A model generated the notes under the pieces. It did no database searches and was not told where the DNA came from. It saw only the letters and a list, made by a program, of their open reading frames with translations. A stretch of DNA of 34,973 bases from Bacillota bacterium (GTDB lineage: Bacteria > Bacillota > UBA4882 > UBA8346): assembly GCA_012728785.1 (NCBI GenBank), contig JAAYEK010000021.1:1-34973 (forward strand), read 5' to 3'. The translations under genes and the position numbers were made by a program. Numbering within the stretch: position 1 is the first letter of the stretch; every line of letters begins with the position of its first letter. Positions 34,765-34,973 of the stretch are shown here, piece after piece.

Positions 34765-34973
34765 ATGGGAGTAGGCATAATTACCAGGGTTTCCGGACCA
34801 TTAGTCGAAGCCGAGGGCATGAGTGAGGCTAAGATGTATGAAGTGGTCCGGGTCAGCGACAAAAGACTGATTGGCGAAATTATCGAATTACGTGGCGATA
34901 AAGCTTCGATTCAAGTTTATGAGGAGACTACCGGCCTGGGACCGGGAGAACCGGTATACTTGACCGGAGCGCC
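34765..34973 (+). CDS. ntpA: V-type ATP synthase catalytic subunit A (partial, 5' end)
   Basis: The first 69 residues ([47 protein letters not shown]) match the N-terminal beta-barrel domain of catalytic subunit A, which hydrolyses or makes ATP. The frame runs off the right edge before the P-loop. Its place after subunit F fits the usual order F-A-B-D. Confidence 0.95.
   Translation, partial: MGVGIITRVSGPLVEAEGMSEAKMYEVVRVSDKRLIGEIIELRGDKASIQVYEETTGLGPGEPVYLTGA

Overview
The window looks like a chromosomal segment of an anaerobic, endospore-forming Bacillota (Firmicute) of moderate GC content, read mostly along the + strand. The pointers are a V-type ATPase operon with a sodium-type rotor subunit, the spore-linked genes ytfI, ytfJ and lonB, a HutP-family regulator, AroH-type chorismate mutase, RqcH, and the order tig-clpP-clpX-lonB. 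Two proteins at the left edge look like outer-membrane beta-barrels. That would fit a diderm member such as a Limnochordia/Hydrogenispora-like, Negativicutes or Halanaerobiales-type lineage, but the species cannot be named from this sequence alone.

Layout. 1-2150: an AT-rich accessory stretch with two barrel-like envelope proteins, a small coiled-coil protein and an unrecognised minus-strand protein. 2289-3702: three overlapping genes for a glutaredoxin-like protein, a ferredoxin:thioredoxin reductase catalytic subunit fused to a rubredoxin domain, and the DNA repair glycosylase Tag. 3762-8793: a TetR regulator with a palindromic operator inside its own promoter, then an ABC ATPase, a two-FtsX-domain permease and a membrane-fusion protein (MacAB-like exporter), closed by a hairpin terminator. 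8819-9653: an MntA/HepT toxin-antitoxin pair converging on rqcH (minus strand), with a 21-bp tandem repeat between them. 11528-11889: a divergent spacer filled with purine/pyrimidine low-complexity repeats. 11890-16986: a Ca2+-type P-ATPase, ytfI, ytfJ, a terminator, then a D-Ala-D-Ala carboxypeptidase. 17097-17178: tRNA-Leu(UAG) with a strong promoter.

17209-24686: a promoter with a roughly 200-nt leader, then tig, clpP and clpX (protein folding and turnover), a terminator, membrane-anchored lonB, a patatin-like hydrolase and an HI0933-type flavoprotein. 24801-27239: a small membrane protein, then hutP, aroH and hisC, a set suggesting amino-acid-responsive control of aromatic or histidine metabolism. 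27416-29930: oligoendopeptidase F and a DUF502 membrane protein. 30075-34973: the V-type ATPase operon (stalk subunit, I, K, E, C, F and the start of A), running off the right edge.

The most noteworthy points are: a ClpP whose catalytic aspartate position is asparagine (S98-H123-N172); the 21-bp tandem repeat that overlaps the 3' end of rqcH and keeps a heptapeptide-coding frame; AGTCAG/ACAG-type repeats that form the stop-codon ends of three unrelated genes; the hutP-aroH-hisC set with an intrinsic terminator just upstream of hutP; and apparent outer-membrane proteins beside sporulation genes.
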